Positions 63,875-64,000 of a DNA stretch of 64,000 nucleotides are shown one piece after another; positions within the stretch are counted from its first letter, which is position 1; the number at the start of each line of letters is the position of its first letter. A program made the translations under genes and the position numbers. Under the pieces are notes generated by a model. It saw only the letters and a program-made list of their open reading frames with translations, was not told the DNA's origin and ran no database searches. This DNA comes from Brevibacterium sp. 'Marine' (GTDB lineage: Bacteria > Actinomycetota > Actinomycetes > Actinomycetales > Brevibacteriaceae): the NCBI RefSeq assembly GCF_012844365.1, contig NZ_CP051626.1:1054001-1118000 (forward strand), given 5' to 3'.

Positions 63875-64000
63875 GTGACCACAACCGAGAAGAAGCCCCG
63901 TCGCCTCGTCATCGTCGAGTCTCCGACGAAGGCGCGAACGATTGTGGGATACCTCGGCGACGGTTATGACGTCGAGGCCTCAGTCGGTCATATCCGCGAC
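63875..64000 (+). CDS. topA: DNA topoisomerase I (3' truncated by window)
   Basis: The first 42 residues from a [23 protein letters not shown] then [12 protein letters not shown], the Toprim start of bacterial type IA topoisomerase. It relaxes negative supercoils. Its place after the Tad cluster, helicase and methyltransferase mirrors the mycobacterial order Rv3660c-Rv3646c. Confidence 0.95.
   Translation, partial: MTTTEKKPRRLVIVESPTKARTIVGYLGDGYDVEASVGHIRD

Overview
The window is a high-GC, gene-dense actinobacterial chromosome segment with mostly 0-4 nt gene overlaps and almost no mobile DNA. The order Tad pilus genes, TIGR03817-type helicase, topA (54.5-64 kb), together with lysC-asd, DtxR-type and SAM-riboswitch control, TIGR03085 (mycothiol-type) proteins and many apparently leaderless genes, points to the class Actinomycetia. 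A Brevibacterium-like member of the Micrococcales is my best guess, an inference from gene content rather than a phylogenetic result.

Layout. 0-3.3 kb: end of a ClpP paralogue that has lost its Ser and His, a NarL-type two-component system, a SHOCT protein and a ClgR/PopR-like regulator. 3.4-9.2 kb: iron-regulated siderophore-binding lipoprotein, L,D-transpeptidase, 4.5S RNA, MFS exporter with divergent MmyB-type regulator, tRNA-Ser(GGA). 9.2-14.1 kb: SAM-I-like riboswitch and sfnG (dimethylsulfone use), SpoIID-like and DJ-1/PfpI proteins, DUF4333 lipoprotein. 14.3-23.1 kb: DGPF/YCII protein with its ECF42 sigma factor, FUSC membrane protein, HEAT-like protein, amidase, winged-helix regulator with a membrane partner, flavodoxin-like protein, sirtuin, TIGR03085 and DUF4190 proteins.

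23.2-29.0 kb: a compact minus-strand run of eight genes (DUF1707/LiaF-like, small membrane protein, double GNAT, DUF4178, DUF2617, Gly-rich membrane protein, DUF350, membrane spermidine-synthase-like protein). It looks like an envelope-associated system without established function and is my main candidate for undescribed biology. 29.0-40.0 kb: dnaX-recR, a DUF2975/HTH pair behind an AT-rich operator, lysC-asd, and a znuACB zinc ABC operon.

40.0-51.3 kb: metallophosphoesterase, class A PBP, DUF4177, RidA, a Nudix homologue with a destroyed Nudix box, an MBL hydrolase, a GlxR-like CRP regulator, nth, a CoA-type Nudix hydrolase, a holin-like membrane protein and acs. 51.6-64 kb: an 868-residue repeat-rich four-helix membrane protein, the Tad/Flp pilus cluster, a DUF1998-type DEAH helicase, a methyltransferase and the start of topA.

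Two window-wide patterns stand out. A nearly identical 65-66 bp element built on a 46-bp perfect palindrome occurs twice, each time touching the stop codon of a gene. At least ten genes have a TANNNT -10 hexamer 5-8 nt before the start codon, which suggests leaderless transcripts.
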